DNA of 37,053 bases, from assembly GCF_900107375.1 (NCBI RefSeq), contig NZ_FNPT01000032.1, positions 1 to 37,053 of the forward strand. Reading direction: 5' to 3'. The stretch is from Lysobacter sp. yr284 (GTDB lineage Bacteria > Pseudomonadota > Gammaproteobacteria > Xanthomonadales > Xanthomonadaceae). The translations under genes and the position numbers were made by a program. Shown one piece after another: positions 27,146 through 37,053 of this stretch (its first letter is position 1; each line of letters opens with the position of its first letter). Under the pieces are notes generated by a model. The model worked only from the letters and a program-made list of their open reading frames with translations. It had not been told where the DNA came from and did not search any database.

Positions 27146-28387
27146 TCACAACGCCGAGGTCTTGCCCAACTCGCCCAGGAACGCCAATCCGAGCTTGGCG
27201 AACGGCACGCTGTTGGCCGCCGAGTTGCCCATGTTGGCCAGGGTGTCGTTGCGGGTGTGGATGTGCGGCGAGTAGCCGCCGGTGGCCGTGCCGCCTTCGA
27301 ACAGCATCGCCGCCGGATAGCCGGCCGCGGTCCAGGAGGCGTGGTAGGAGCAACCGTAGCCGCAGCGGTACTCGGCCAGCGCGCCGCCGCCGAGGTAGCG
27401 CGAATACAGCTGGCGCACCAGTTGCTGCAGGCCGGCGTTGGAGTTGTCGCCGACCAGGCGCAGGTCGGCCGCGCCGGCGGTGCGGTAGTTGGTCATGTCC
27501 AGCTGCAACACGCCGACCACCTCGACGCCGCGGTCGCGATGATCGCTGGCGATGGCGTTGGAACCGCGCAGGCCGATCTCCTCGGCCGCATAGGCCATGA
27601 ACTTGACCGTGCGCCGCGGCTTGTAGCCGCCGGCCAGGGCCACGCGCAGCACTTCGGTCAGCGTGGCCACGCCCGAGGCGTCATCGTCGGCGCCCGGCGC
27701 GCCGGCGCTGGCGCCGCCGCTGGCGAGCGAATCCAGGTGCGCGCCCAGCACCACCACTTCGCCGGGCAGTTCGTTGCCGCGCACGGTCAGCACCACCGAG
27801 GGCTGCTGGCCGCAGTTGCCGCAGGCCACCTGTTCGACGCTGACGTCGGCGCGGTGCGCGGCGAGGTTCCTCCAGGTATCGCGAACCCAGTCCGACGCGA
27901 CGCGGCCGCTGGCGCTGGCGGCGTGGCGCGTGGTCCAGTTGCCCGACAGGCTGCGGATCGTGGCGCGGATGTTGGCTTCGCGGACCTGCGCCAGCCACGG
28001 CGTCACCGTGGCCTGGTTGTCGACCGTGTAACTGGCCGCCTGCGCCGACACCGCCAGCGCGCTGAGGTCGTCGCGGACGAAGGCTTCGGCCTGTTCGCGG
28101 CTGTCGAAGGCGAAGAACCCGCCGCAGCGTTTTTCCTTTTCGTGCACATGTCGGGCCAGTTCGGCGAGCCGGTCGGCCGGCACTTCGCGGATCGCCAAAG
28201 CGTCGCCGTCGTGGCTGGCGAGCGTGCTGAGGCGGGCGCCGGCGCCGGCCAGCGCGGCCCGATGCGTGCGCTCGGCGGCGACCACGAACACCGGCTTGGA
28301 CGAACCGTCGGCCGGACCGGACGCGAACGCGGGCGCCGCGGCCAACGCGGCCAGCGACAACAACCATTGCGGAGCGAAGCGGGACAC
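27146..28387 (-). CDS. Secreted M28 leucyl-type aminopeptidase (no P domain)
   Basis: 413 residues from GTG 28387, which has GGAG 8 nt upstream; longer readings add an Arg-rich non-signal stretch. The signal peptide ends near AFA (22). A propeptide-like part (25-140) has HVHEKEKRCGGFFAFDSREQ. The catalytic M28 domain has VVVLGAHLDS (His217), PGADDDASG (Asp234 region), YAAEEIGLRG (Glu269/270), LQLDMTNY (Asp297) and SPHIHTRNDTL (His377). These match the two-zinc aminopeptidase set. It ends FLGELGKTSAL, exactly where the paralogue at 28838 continues into a linker and P domain. It removes N-terminal residues from peptides outside the cell (inferred). Confidence 0.93.
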   Translation of the reverse strand: MSRFAPQWLLSLAALAAAPAFASGPADGSSKPVFVVAAERTHRAALAGAGARLSTLASHDGDALAIREVPADRLAELARHVHEKEKRCGGFFAFDSREQAEAFVRDDLSALAVSAQAASYTVDNQATVTPWLAQVREANIRATIRSLSGNWTTRHAASASGRVASDWVRDTWRNLAAHRADVSVEQVACGNCGQQPSVVLTVRGNELPGEVVVLGAHLDSLASGGASAGAPGADDDASGVATLTEVLRVALAGGYKPRRTVKFMAYAAEEIGLRGSNAIASDHRDRGVEVVGVLQLDMTNYRTAGAADLRLVGDNSNAGLQQLVRQLYSRYLGGGALAEYRCGYGCSYHASWTAAGYPAAMLFEGGTATGGYSPHIHTRNDTLANMGNSAANSVPFAKLGLAFLGELGKTSAL

Positions 28388-28651
28388 GGCGATCTCCAGG
28401 AAACGGCGCCTCGCGGCGCGGGACGTGGCGCGCGCGGGCGGACCCCGCGGCGGAGCCGGCCGCCGCGCGCGCATGCGCCATCGACCGTGCGTCCACGCTA
28501 AGCCGCGGCCGCGCCGGCTTGCCGCGCGACGCGCGCGGCCTGCCGCGCACGCGCGTGATCGGGGTCATGCAACGCGACGAATCGGACGCGTCCTAGTCGA
28601 ACGCGAACGCCCAGGCGCGCGCATCCGCCCTCGCCTTCCGCGCCGCGCGCC
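28388..28651. other. 264-bp leader region of the M28 gene
   Basis: No gene is seen. It holds the Shine-Dalgarno GGAG just upstream of GTG 28387, a GC-rich stretch, and the shared 17-bp peptidase motif at 28554-28570. It ends at the terminator of the next peptidase gene. Confidence 0.6.
28554..28570 (-). promoter_or_regulatory. Shared 17-bp peptidase-upstream motif, copy 1
   Basis: CGTGATCGGGGTCATGC (plus-strand reading; the gene reads GCATGACCCCGATCACG), 167 nt before the M28 start. It matches copy 2 at 14 of 17 positions, and the match extends into a following AACGCG/AACCGCG. Candidate operator or promoter part. Confidence 0.5.
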
Positions 28652-28681
28652 CAAAAAGAAACCCCGGCCGGGGCCGGGGCG
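28652..28681 (-). terminator. Rho-independent terminator of the M28-P gene
   Basis: On the minus strand a CCCCGGC/GCCGGGG stem with a 4-nt loop is followed by TTTCTTTTTGG. It lies about 160 nt after the gene's stop. A second hairpin without a T-tract (13-bp arms, 28706-28718 and 28734-28746) lies between. Confidence 0.75.
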
Positions 28682-28837
28682 CGAACGTCTTCGCCAAGAG
28701 GTGAGGCGCCGCCGCGAGCGCACGAAGCGCGAACTCGCGGCGGCGCGGGACCGCAGTGCTTCAGGTCGGCGGACGCCGGCTCGGAAAACGCCGAGCCCAC
28801 GCCGCCGAATCCGCAGCGCCCGATCGAAGCGACGCCG

Positions 28838-30484
28838 TCAGAACGTGATGCTCCACTTGACGATGCGGCCGGTGTCGCCGGGGCCGTTGTCGTTGACCCG
28901 CAGCTTCCACTGGCCGTCGAGCGCCTCGCTCGACACGTCGACCGTGTAGGTCTGCTCCAGGTTGTCGGCGCTGCCGCCGCTGCGGTTGTGCAGGTTGTAC
29001 AGCGAGCCGTCCGGCGCGACCAGGTCGACCTTCAGGTCGCCGCGATAGGTGTGCACGATGCTGACGTACACCTGCGCGTTGGCCGGGCCGTTGCCGGTGC
29101 GGCCGGACACCGAGATCGGGCTGTCGACGGTGGCGTTGTCGTTGATCGGATAGGCGGTGGCGTTGCTGTAGGTCTGGGTGCCCGGCCCCGGCCCGGGACC
29201 GCTGCCGGCGGTCTTGCCGAGTTCGCCGACGAAGGCCAGGCCGAGCTTGGCGAACGGCACGCTGTTGGCCGCCGAGTTGCCCATGTTGGCCAGCGTGTCC
29301 GAGGGCGAGTGGATGTACGGCGAGTAGCCGCCGCTGGAAGTGCCGCTCTCGAAGTAGATCGCCGCCGGGAAACCGGCCGAAGTCCACGAGGCGTGGTCGG
29401 AGCAACCGTAGCCGCAGGTGTAGCTGCCCAGCGTGCCGCCGAGGTAGGTCGCGTGCAGGTCGCGCAGGAACTGCTGCAGCGAGGAGTTGGAGTAGTCGGT
29501 CACCAGGCGCACCGGATTCGCGCCGCCGCTGCGGTAGTTGGTCATGTCCAGCTGCAGCACGCCGACCACGTTGATGCCGCGGTTCTTGAAGTCGGTGGCG
29601 ATCGCCTTGGAGCCGCGCAGGCCCACTTCCTCGGCGGCGTAGCCCATGAACTTGATCGTGCGCTTGGGCTTGTAGCCGCTGGCCAGGGCCACGCGCACCA
29701 CTTCGGTCAGGGTGGCGATGCCGGAAGCGTCGTCGTCGGCGCCCGGTGCGTTCATCGCATCGCCGCTGCCGCTGCTGGAGATCGAGTCCAGGTGCGCGCC
29801 GAGCACGACCACTTCGTTGGGCAGTTCGCTGCCCTGGATGGTCAGGATCGCCGACGGCTGGGTCGAGCAGTTGGTGCAGCCGGTGTAGAGCTCCGCGCTG
29901 ACGTCGTTGCGGCCGTTGGCCAGCGCCAGCCAGGTGTCCTTGATCCAGGTCGCCGAGGTGCGGCCGTGGCTGGAGGCGTAGTAGCGGTTCGGATACTGCG
30001 TGGACAGGTGGCTGATGGTCGAGCGGATGTTGGCTTCGCTGACCTGGCTCAACCAGGGATTGACCGTGGCCTGGTTGTCGACGGTGTAGGTCGCGAACTT
30101 GGTGTCGATCGCCTCGCGGCTGCGGTCGGCCTTGACGAAGTCCTCGGCCTCGCGGCGGCTGTCGAAGGCGAAGTAGCCGCCGCAGCGCTTCTCGTTCTCG
30201 TGGACGTGGCGGATCAGGTCGGGCAGCTGGTGGGTCTTGAGCTCGGCGATCACCAGCGGCTTGCCGACCGCGTTGGTCAGCCCGCTGGCGTTCTTGGCCA
30301 GGCTCTGCACGCCGGCGTCGAAGGTCTGGCGCGAGGTGACGATGTAGACCGGCTTGAACGGATCGTCGCTGGCATCGGCGGGGCGTGCATGGTCGTGGTC
30401 GTGGCCCTGGCTTTGCGCGTACGCCGGCGAGAGCGCGGCGGCGAGCGCCAGCGCGAGCGCGACGGGTGCGAGGCGGTAAGACAT
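28838..30484 (-). CDS. Secreted M28 aminopeptidase with C-terminal P domain
   Basis: 548 residues from ATG 30484 (MSYRLAPVALALALAAAL); the frame is open further upstream but only into basic non-signal sequence. Signal peptide to about 23, propeptide-like region to about 150 (HVHENEKRCGGYFAFDSRRE). The M28 domain has GAHLDS (His231), GADDDASG (Asp250 region), YAAEEVGLRG (Glu285/286), QLDMTNY (Asp313) and PYIHSPSDTL (His392). The linker GSGPGPGPG (428-436) leads to a proprotein-convertase-type P domain (437-548): [56 protein letters not shown]. Likely exported through Sec and a type II system. Paralogue of the gene at 27146. Confidence 0.95.
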   Translation of the reverse strand: MSYRLAPVALALALAAALSPAYAQSQGHDHDHARPADASDDPFKPVYIVTSRQTFDAGVQSLAKNASGLTNAVGKPLVIAELKTHQLPDLIRHVHENEKRCGGYFAFDSRREAEDFVKADRSREAIDTKFATYTVDNQATVNPWLSQVSEANIRSTISHLSTQYPNRYYASSHGRTSATWIKDTWLALANGRNDVSAELYTGCTNCSTQPSAILTIQGSELPNEVVVLGAHLDSISSSGSGDAMNAPGADDDASGIATLTEVVRVALASGYKPKRTIKFMGYAAEEVGLRGSKAIATDFKNRGINVVGVLQLDMTNYRSGGANPVRLVTDYSNSSLQQFLRDLHATYLGGTLGSYTCGYGCSDHASWTSAGFPAAIYFESGTSSGGYSPYIHSPSDTLANMGNSAANSVPFAKLGLAFVGELGKTAGSGPGPGPGTQTYSNATAYPINDNATVDSPISVSGRTGNGPANAQVYVSIVHTYRGDLKVDLVAPDGSLYNLHNRSGGSADNLEQTYTVDVSSEALDGQWKLRVNDNGPGDTGRIVKWSITF

Positions 30485-30743
30485 GGACCGGGCGTACGGG
30501 GAAGCGGATTGCGGTTTCACGGAAGACGCTCCTGGATCGGGCGCCTGCGGCGGATGCTCCGGCATCGGCGCGCGGACGCGGTGGACGGAACGGCGTGCGC
30601 GTCGCGCACGTCGCGAGGGCTTGCTGCGCGTGAAAGCGCGTTCGAGCCGTACGGGGGAGAACGATCCGATGCGCCGGGATTCGACGCTAAGCGCGCGGGC
30701 ACGCAGCGACAAGCGACAAGCGAAGCGAACGCACATTCGCGTC

Positions 30744-30760
30744 CGTGACTGGAGTCATGC
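30744..30760 (-). promoter_or_regulatory. Shared 17-bp peptidase-upstream motif, copy 2
   Basis: CGTGACTGGAGTCATGC, 260 nt before the M28-P start. It contains a 12-bp perfect palindrome, TGACTGGAGTCA is its near form (TGACT/AGTCA around GG). It differs from copy 3 at only 2 of 17 positions. Confidence 0.5.
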
Positions 30761-30947
30761 AACCGCGCAGTAAACGCTTACGGTGCGCGTGCGAATGGAT
30801 ATCTTCGCTCGAAACCCCTTAATTTTCAGGGTTTCGCGGATGGAAAGTGGAGGCCGGTTGCGTTGGCGTTTCGAGCTGGCTGCTGGTGGGAAAAGCGTCG
30901 ATGCCGACGCCGCTCGATCCGATACGGCGCGGCGATCCGGGACGAAG

Positions 30948-31045
30948 GCGTCGGGCCTGAAGGCCCTCCCACAAAGGCGAACCCGCAAAGGCAAACCTGC
31001 AGAGCGAAGGCCCGGCTGTGGTGGGAGGGGCTTCAGCCCCGACGC
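30948..31045. repeat. REP-type inverted pair, family 2, reversed arm order
   Basis: Arms GCGTCGGGCCTGAAGGCCCT (30948 onward) and GTGGGAGGGGCTTCAGCCCC (31021 onward, followed by GACGC) point away from each other, the opposite order to the pair at 25395. The stems differ between arms but pair within each (GGGCCT/AGGCCC and GGGGCT/AGCCCC). Confidence 0.85.
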
Positions 31046-31112
31046 TGTTCGATCTGGTGCGACGCAGCGGCCCGTCGAACCCACCGGGCATGAAATTCCT
31101 TGCCCACGCCGC

Positions 31113-31148
31113 CAAAAAACGAAGCCCCGGCGCGGGCCGGGGCTTCGC
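31113..31148 (-). terminator. Rho-independent terminator of the M14 peptidase gene
   Basis: On the minus strand, 11-bp stem GAAGCCCCGGC/GCCGGGGCTTC with loop CCGC, then GTTTTTTGG, 27 nt after the stop codon. Confidence 0.88.
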
Positions 31149-31172
31149 GAACTCACGGCGTTCAAAGCCCGA

Positions 31173-33455
31173 TCAGAACGTCACGCTCCAGCTGTCGATG
31201 CGCCCGGTGTCGCCGCTGGCGTTGTCGTTGACGCGCAGCTTCCAGGTGCCGTTGAGCGCTTCGCTCGACAAGTCCTTGTTGAAGGTGCCGATGACGTTGT
31301 CGGCGCTGCCGCCGGTGCGGTTGTGGATGTTGTAGACGGTGCCGTCGGGCGCGACCAGGTCGACCTTCAGGTCGCTCTTGTAGGTGTGGTAGATCGTCAC
31401 CTGCACCGGCGTGCTGGCCGAGCCGTTGCCGCTGCGGCCGGACACCACGATCGGGCTTTCCACCGTCGCGTTGTCGGCGATGGCCACGTCGGCGCCGTTG
31501 CTGTAGGTCTGCGCGCCGCCGCTGCTCACCGTCACCGAGGCGGTCTTGGTGTTGCTGCTGCCGTCGTCGTCGGTCACGGTCAGGCTGACGCTGTAGGTGC
31601 CGGCCGCGGCGTAGGTCTTGCTCGGGTTGGTCGCGGTCGAGGTGCTGCCGTCGCCGAAGTTCCAGCTGCGCGAGGCGATGGTGCCGTCGCTGTCGCTGGA
31701 GGTGTCGGTGAAGCTCGCGCTGAGCCCGCTGGTGGTGCTGCTGAAGTTCGCCACCGGCGGCGCGTTGCCCGGGCCGCCGCCGGTCACGGTGAAGCGCGCG
31801 GCGTTCGGGGCGCCGGGCTTGCCCGAGGCGTCGGTGCCCTGCACGTAGACGGTGTGCGCGCCCGCGGCCAGGCCGCTGGTCGGGATCGAACCGGTCACGT
31901 TCTCGCTGCTGCTGTTGAAGCTGCCGTCGCTGGCGCTCAGCGCGATGCCGACCGCCCCGCTCGCCCACGGCGGCGTGTCGATGTAGGCGCGCGCCGAGGC
32001 GATGTTGTGCACCGCTTCGCTGCCGTTGCTCTGGTTGTACTGGCCGTCGTTGACGTTGGCGGTGACGGTCACCGGGGTGCCGGCGGGCACCGACGACGAC
32101 GAGAGGCTCACCGAGGTGGTGTCCGGGCCGCTGGGCAACTGCAGCGGCGCCCACAGCGTGCGCGCCAGGTAGCGCAGCGTGCGCAGGTTGTTCGGCAAGG
32201 TGGTGCCGGTGAAGCTGTTGCAGCTCTCGAAGAAACTGCCGCCGAGCTCGATGGTGTAGCTGGGCACGCCGAGCAGGCCGTACATGGTGTCGTCGGTGGT
32301 GCCGTCGGTGGCGTACAGCTCGTCGGACTGCTGCGGGCGGTAGCCGGTGAAATAGGCCATTCGGCGGCCCAGGGTCTGCAGCGCGTCGCGGTTCGGCGCC
32401 GGGTTGCTGGTGTCGCCCCACGACCACAGCACCTGCGCGGCGTTGCTGTGGATGTCGATGAACACGCCCTGGTAGTCGGACGGCGACGGCGTACTGACGT
32501 CGTCGGGACGGCGGTCGGGGAAGATGCCGCCGGTGTAGACGCCGTTGCTGCCGCGGGTGCCGGCGACCAGACGCATCAGGTTCTGGGTTTCCGGATCCGA
32601 CGACGCGGTCGGGCCGCGGTAGGTCTCGACGCACTGGTTGCCGCTGGAGCCGCCCGGCACCGTGCTCCAGTGATAGGGGAAGTTGCGGTTGAGGTCGGTG
32701 CCGTAGCTGCTGGCGCTGCAGCTGCCGCCGTTGCTGTTGTTGACGTTCTTGCGCCAGGACGAGCCGGCCTCGGCCTTCTTGCGCCCGTCGGGATTCGCGT
32801 TGAGCACCAGCTGGAAGGCGAAATTGTCGAGCAGCCAGGTCGCTTCGGCGTCGGTGCCGTAGCCGTTGACCAGGCCTTCGGCGAAGCGGGTGACCAGTTC
32901 CGCCGGCGCGTACTCGCGCGCGTGGATCGAACCGAACAACACCAGGGTCGGCTTGTTCGGCAGGGCCGCGTCGGTGGCCGAGTTGGTCAGCTTCAACACC
33001 TTCATGTCGTAGCCGGTGCCGGCGTTCTGGGTCTTCTGCCAGCTCGGGCCGATGACGCGCACGCTGGCCAGGTTCGGCTTGCTCGCCACCAGCTGGTCGA
33101 TGGTCTGGTAGGTCTCTTCGACCGTGCGGAAGCAGGTGTAGCCGGGGATGCTCTTGGCCCCGCCCAGCGACTGCTTCAGCGCGCTTTGCAGGCGCTGCAT
33201 CTGCGCGGTGGATTCCTGGTCGACCTCGTACTTGAAGCCGGCCGCGCGCAGCGCGGCCAGGTCCTCGGGCATGGCCTCGACCTTCACGGTCCGGGCCTGG
33301 CGGTCGACGATCAAGTGCTGGAAGCGCGACGCGATGCGCTGCAGCTGCTTGGGGTTGTCGTACTTGGCGGTGACGAACACGGGTTGGTCGTCGGCGGCCG
33401 CGGCGCTGGCAGACAGGGCCAGCAACAGCGGCAGCGCGGCAAATTGGAAGCGCAT
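31173..33455 (-). CDS. Secreted M14 zinc carboxypeptidase with PKD and P domains
   Basis: 760 residues from ATG 33455 (MRFQFAALPLLLALSASAAA); ATG 33470 is a less likely start. Signal to about 21, propeptide to about 105. The M14 domain (about 110-435) has LFGSIHAREYAPAELVTRF (zinc His178, Glu181), NANPDGR, YGTDLNRNFPYHW (Asn256-Arg257), FIDIHSNAAQ (zinc His336) and TIELGGSFFE (catalytic Glu403). An Ig-like segment (445-565) follows, then a PKD domain (about 570-655: [35 protein letters not shown]) and a P domain (about 655-760) ending WSVTF. It removes C-terminal residues outside the cell (inferred). Own terminator at 31113. Confidence 0.95.
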   Translation of the reverse strand: MRFQFAALPLLLALSASAAAADDQPVFVTAKYDNPKQLQRIASRFQHLIVDRQARTVKVEAMPEDLAALRAAGFKYEVDQESTAQMQRLQSALKQSLGGAKSIPGYTCFRTVEETYQTIDQLVASKPNLASVRVIGPSWQKTQNAGTGYDMKVLKLTNSATDAALPNKPTLVLFGSIHAREYAPAELVTRFAEGLVNGYGTDAEATWLLDNFAFQLVLNANPDGRKKAEAGSSWRKNVNNSNGGSCSASSYGTDLNRNFPYHWSTVPGGSSGNQCVETYRGPTASSDPETQNLMRLVAGTRGSNGVYTGGIFPDRRPDDVSTPSPSDYQGVFIDIHSNAAQVLWSWGDTSNPAPNRDALQTLGRRMAYFTGYRPQQSDELYATDGTTDDTMYGLLGVPSYTIELGGSFFESCNSFTGTTLPNNLRTLRYLARTLWAPLQLPSGPDTTSVSLSSSSVPAGTPVTVTANVNDGQYNQSNGSEAVHNIASARAYIDTPPWASGAVGIALSASDGSFNSSSENVTGSIPTSGLAAGAHTVYVQGTDASGKPGAPNAARFTVTGGGPGNAPPVANFSSTTSGLSASFTDTSSDSDGTIASRSWNFGDGSTSTATNPSKTYAAAGTYSVSLTVTDDDGSSNTKTASVTVSSGGAQTYSNGADVAIADNATVESPIVVSGRSGNGSASTPVQVTIYHTYKSDLKVDLVAPDGTVYNIHNRTGGSADNVIGTFNKDLSSEALNGTWKLRVNDNASGDTGRIDSWSVTF

Positions 33456-33505
33456 TGGGAGACTCTCCATGGACCGGTGCGGTGTGGGCAGTCACGCGCG
33501 GAGCG

Positions 33506-33522
33506 CGTGCCGGGAGTCATGC
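33506..33522 (-). promoter_or_regulatory. Shared 17-bp peptidase-upstream motif, copy 3
   Basis: CGTGCCGGGAGTCATGC, 51 nt before the M14 start; 15 of 17 positions match copy 2. Confidence 0.5.
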
Positions 33523-33646
33523 TGTGGATGCGCGGCCGGCGCTGACAAGCGCCGCGCGGCGCTTAACGTGGCTGCTTTCGTGAAGCGGACCAGCAGTTCG
33601 CAGCTGTGCGAAGTGGCGCACAGTTCGCGGCGTCGCCTCGCTCCCT

Positions 33647-33781
33647 GTAGGAGCGGCGCAAGCCGCGACCGCGACATCGCGACTACGGCGAACCCATCCG
33701 CAACCGGCGTGGACCGCCGCCGCGCGATGGCGGCTTGCATCGTGGTCGCGGTGTCGCGGTCGCGGCTTGCGCCGCTCCTAC
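33647..33781. repeat. REP-type inverted pair, family 1, long spacer
   Basis: Left arm GTAGGAGCGGCGCAAGCCGC and inverted right arm ending GCGGCTTGCGCCGCTCCTAC. Both arms carry the GCAA loop (TTGC in the inverted arm) instead of GCGA. About 60 nt separate the conserved cores. Confidence 0.9.
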
Positions 33782-33809
33782 AGGGGGATACGGGACATTG
33801 CAGGCCCTG

Positions 33810-33837
33810 AAAAAAGCCGCGGCCCGAAGGCCGCGGC
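33810..33837 (-). terminator. Rho-independent terminator of the lysyl endopeptidase gene
   Basis: On the minus strand a 9-bp stem GCCGCGGCC/GGCCGCGGC with loop TTCG and then TTTTTT, 24 nt after the stop codon. Confidence 0.9.
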
Positions 33838-33861
33838 GTGGTACGGGTCAAACCGTGCGCA

Positions 33862-36105
<2,244 letters not shown>

Positions 36106-36417
36106 TTACGCCGCAGTGCCTTGCCGGCGTGTCGTTGCGCGTGGCGTCGGGGTTCGTCGAATGGGCCACGGCGCGACTGTGAATCACCCTCGTCGCGCAC
36201 AACAAGACGCAAATCCGCCGGTTCCACATCGCATCCGTGCATCGCGTCACGCATACGACGAAGATTTGTTGCGGAAGAAATCGGTGGCCGAAACGGGAAA
36301 TCGGAATTGAGAACGCGCGCGAATTCAGAATGCGGCGAAGCGCACGATGAGCCGGAACTTCGAGGTAGGGAGGCGCAGACGCGAACGCCTGTGCGGAAAT
36401 TTTCCGGCGCGACGGCC

Positions 36418-36513
36418 GCGGGAGCGGCGCGAGCCGCGGCCGCGGGGGCGCCGCGCGCATCGAATGTTTCGTCGTAGCCGTACTGTCGCGGTCGCGGCTC
36501 GCGCCGCTCCTAC
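36418..36513. repeat. REP-type inverted pair, family 1, with decayed left arm
   Basis: Left arm GCGGGAGCGGCGCGAGCCGC has diverged outside the core (GGCCGCGG instead of GACCGCGA); the right arm, ending GCGGCTCGCGCCGCTCCTAC, is canonical. Confidence 0.82.
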
Positions 36514-36550
36514 AGTCGCTTCGGCCGTCGCGCGGCCTGGCCGCGCAACC

Positions 36551-36575
36551 GCGCGAGCCGCGACCGCGACGACGC
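36551..36575. repeat. Solo REP arm core, family 1
   Basis: GCGCGAGCCGCGACCGCGAC plus GACGC, the 3' part of a left arm without its GTAGGAGCG start, 38 bp from the pair at 36418. Confidence 0.65.
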
Positions 36576-36629
36576 ACCTGCGATGCGACCGTCACCAAGC
36601 GACGTCCGCGCCGCGCCGCGACCGCAACG

Positions 36630-36657
36630 AAAAAGCCCCGGCCGGAGCCGGGGCTTT
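36630..36657 (-). terminator. Rho-independent terminator of the edge-cut P-domain gene
   Basis: On the minus strand an 11-bp stem AAAGCCCCGGC/GCCGGGGCTTT with a 4-nt loop (TCCG), then TTTTTCG, 40 nt after the stop codon. Confidence 0.9.
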
Positions 36658-36696
36658 GGTATCGCGACGAAGGCCGTTACGGCCGCGCGGCCGCGA

Positions 36697-37053
36697 TCAG
36701 AAGGTGATGCTCCAGCTGTTGATGTAGCCGGTGTCCACCGACGCGCGATCGGCCGCGCGCAGCTTCCAGGTGCCGTTCAAGGCTTCGCTCGACAGGTTCA
36801 CCGTATAGGTCTTCTTGATGTTGTCGGTGCTCGAGCCGGTGCGGTTGTGCAGGTTGTAGACCGAGCCGTCCGGCGCGATCAGGTCGACGATCAGGTCGCC
36901 CTGGTAGGTGTGGACGATGTCGACCGCGACCTGGGTGTTGCTCGGCGCGTTGCCGGTACGGCCGCTGACGCTGATCGAACTGGCGACGCCGGTGGCGTTG
37001 TTGTCCGGGATGTTGGCGTCGGTGCCGTTGGTGTAGGTCTGCGCGCCGCTGCT
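36697..37053 (-). CDS. C-terminal P domain of a secreted enzyme (cut by window edge)
   Basis: The last 118 codons before a TGA at 36699-36697; the start is outside the window. It begins SSGAQTYTNGTDANIPDNNA and contains [75 protein letters not shown] and the common ending YINSWSITF. It is clearly homologous to the P domains at 28838, 31173 and 33862 but the most diverged, with ADRASVDTG where the others have NDN...DTG. The catalytic part is not visible; a peptidase is likely from context. Confidence 0.9.
   Translation of the reverse strand, partial: SSGAQTYTNGTDANIPDNNATGVASSISVSGRTGNAPSNTQVAVDIVHTYQGDLIVDLIAPDGSVYNLHNRTGSSTDNIKKTYTVNLSSEALNGTWKLRAADRASVDTGYINSWSITF

Larger units (their letters stand above)
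30485..31112. other. 628-bp spacer between the M28-P gene and the M14 terminator
   Basis: No convincing gene. It holds the GCGAA/TTCGC inverted repeat (30725-30740), the shared 17-bp motif (30744-30760), a comparatively AT-rich stretch around 30770-30840 that may carry the M28-P promoter, and a family 2 REP pair (30948-31045). Confidence 0.6.
33456..33809. other. 354-bp spacer upstream of the M14 gene
   Basis: No gene is seen. It holds GGAG before the M14 start, the shared 17-bp motif (33506-33522), a large family 1 REP pair (33647-33781), and then the terminator of the lysyl endopeptidase gene. Confidence 0.6.

Noticed and set aside
30948-31045. Possible short CRISPR-like array (two GGGCCTGAAGGCCC-type units with a spacer)
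   Set aside because: Only two units, inverted to each other and found elsewhere as REP elements; no cas genes.
36170-36195. GTGAATCAC as a Clp/CRP site upstream of the lysyl endopeptidase gene
   Set aside because: The half-site spacing is 1 nt instead of the 6 expected in TGTGA-N6-TCACA.

Overview
The window is a stretch of high-GC gammaproteobacterial chromosome that looks like Lysobacter or a close relative in the Xanthomonadaceae/Lysobacteraceae. Three things point there: the gene order tuf-ychF-pth-rplY-prs-ispE-lolB-TPR | hemA-prfA, three intergenic repeat families of the kind common in this family, and a lysyl endopeptidase whose signal, propeptide, catalytic residues and C-terminal extension follow the layout of Achromobacter lyticus (Lysobacter) protease I. 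I made no database search, so all names rest on motif recognition and recalled family knowledge.

Layout. (1) Positions 1-8079, minus strand: the start of tuf with tRNA-Thr, tRNA-Gly and tRNA-Tyr upstream of it, then the housekeeping block ychF, pth, rplY, prs, tRNA-Gln, ispE, lolB and a large TPR protein. (2) 8241-17764, plus strand: hemA and prfA; a GNAT acetyltransferase; a SPINDLY-type O-GlcNAc-transferase-like protein; a heme oxygenase/bacteriophytochrome pair that overlaps by 4 nt; then a tight moaB-xre-ppk2-hypothetical unit. (3) 18003-21508: an XRE regulator with a palindrome at its start codon, a divergent pair of secreted proteins (a small unknown and a DUF2145 protein), and an unrecognised 359-residue protein. 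(4) 21741-27025: the overlapping yihY-tlpA-acyP operon, wrbA-DUF2069, a one-domain asparaginase and a lipoprotein. (5) 27146-37053, minus strand: an array of secreted peptidases. These are an M28 aminopeptidase, an M28 aminopeptidase with a P domain, an M14 carboxypeptidase with PKD and P domains, a lysyl endopeptidase with PKD and P domains, and the C-terminal P domain of a fifth product cut by the window edge. Each P-domain gene has its own hairpin/T-tract terminator.

How the parts work together. Regions 1 and 2 carry translation, tetrapyrrole, isoprenoid and lipoprotein-sorting housekeeping, plus a light-sensing module: BphO makes biliverdin and BphP binds it. Region 5 reads as an extracellular protein-digestion set: an endopeptidase cutting at Lys, a carboxypeptidase and two aminopeptidases. 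The P domain is shared across unrelated catalytic folds, and I found a previously unlisted (to my knowledge) 17-bp sequence upstream of all four complete peptidase genes. The least explained items are that shared motif, the swapped PKD/P cassette, the phytochrome without an output domain, the GNRA-loop repeat hairpins, and the probably leaderless XRE gene.
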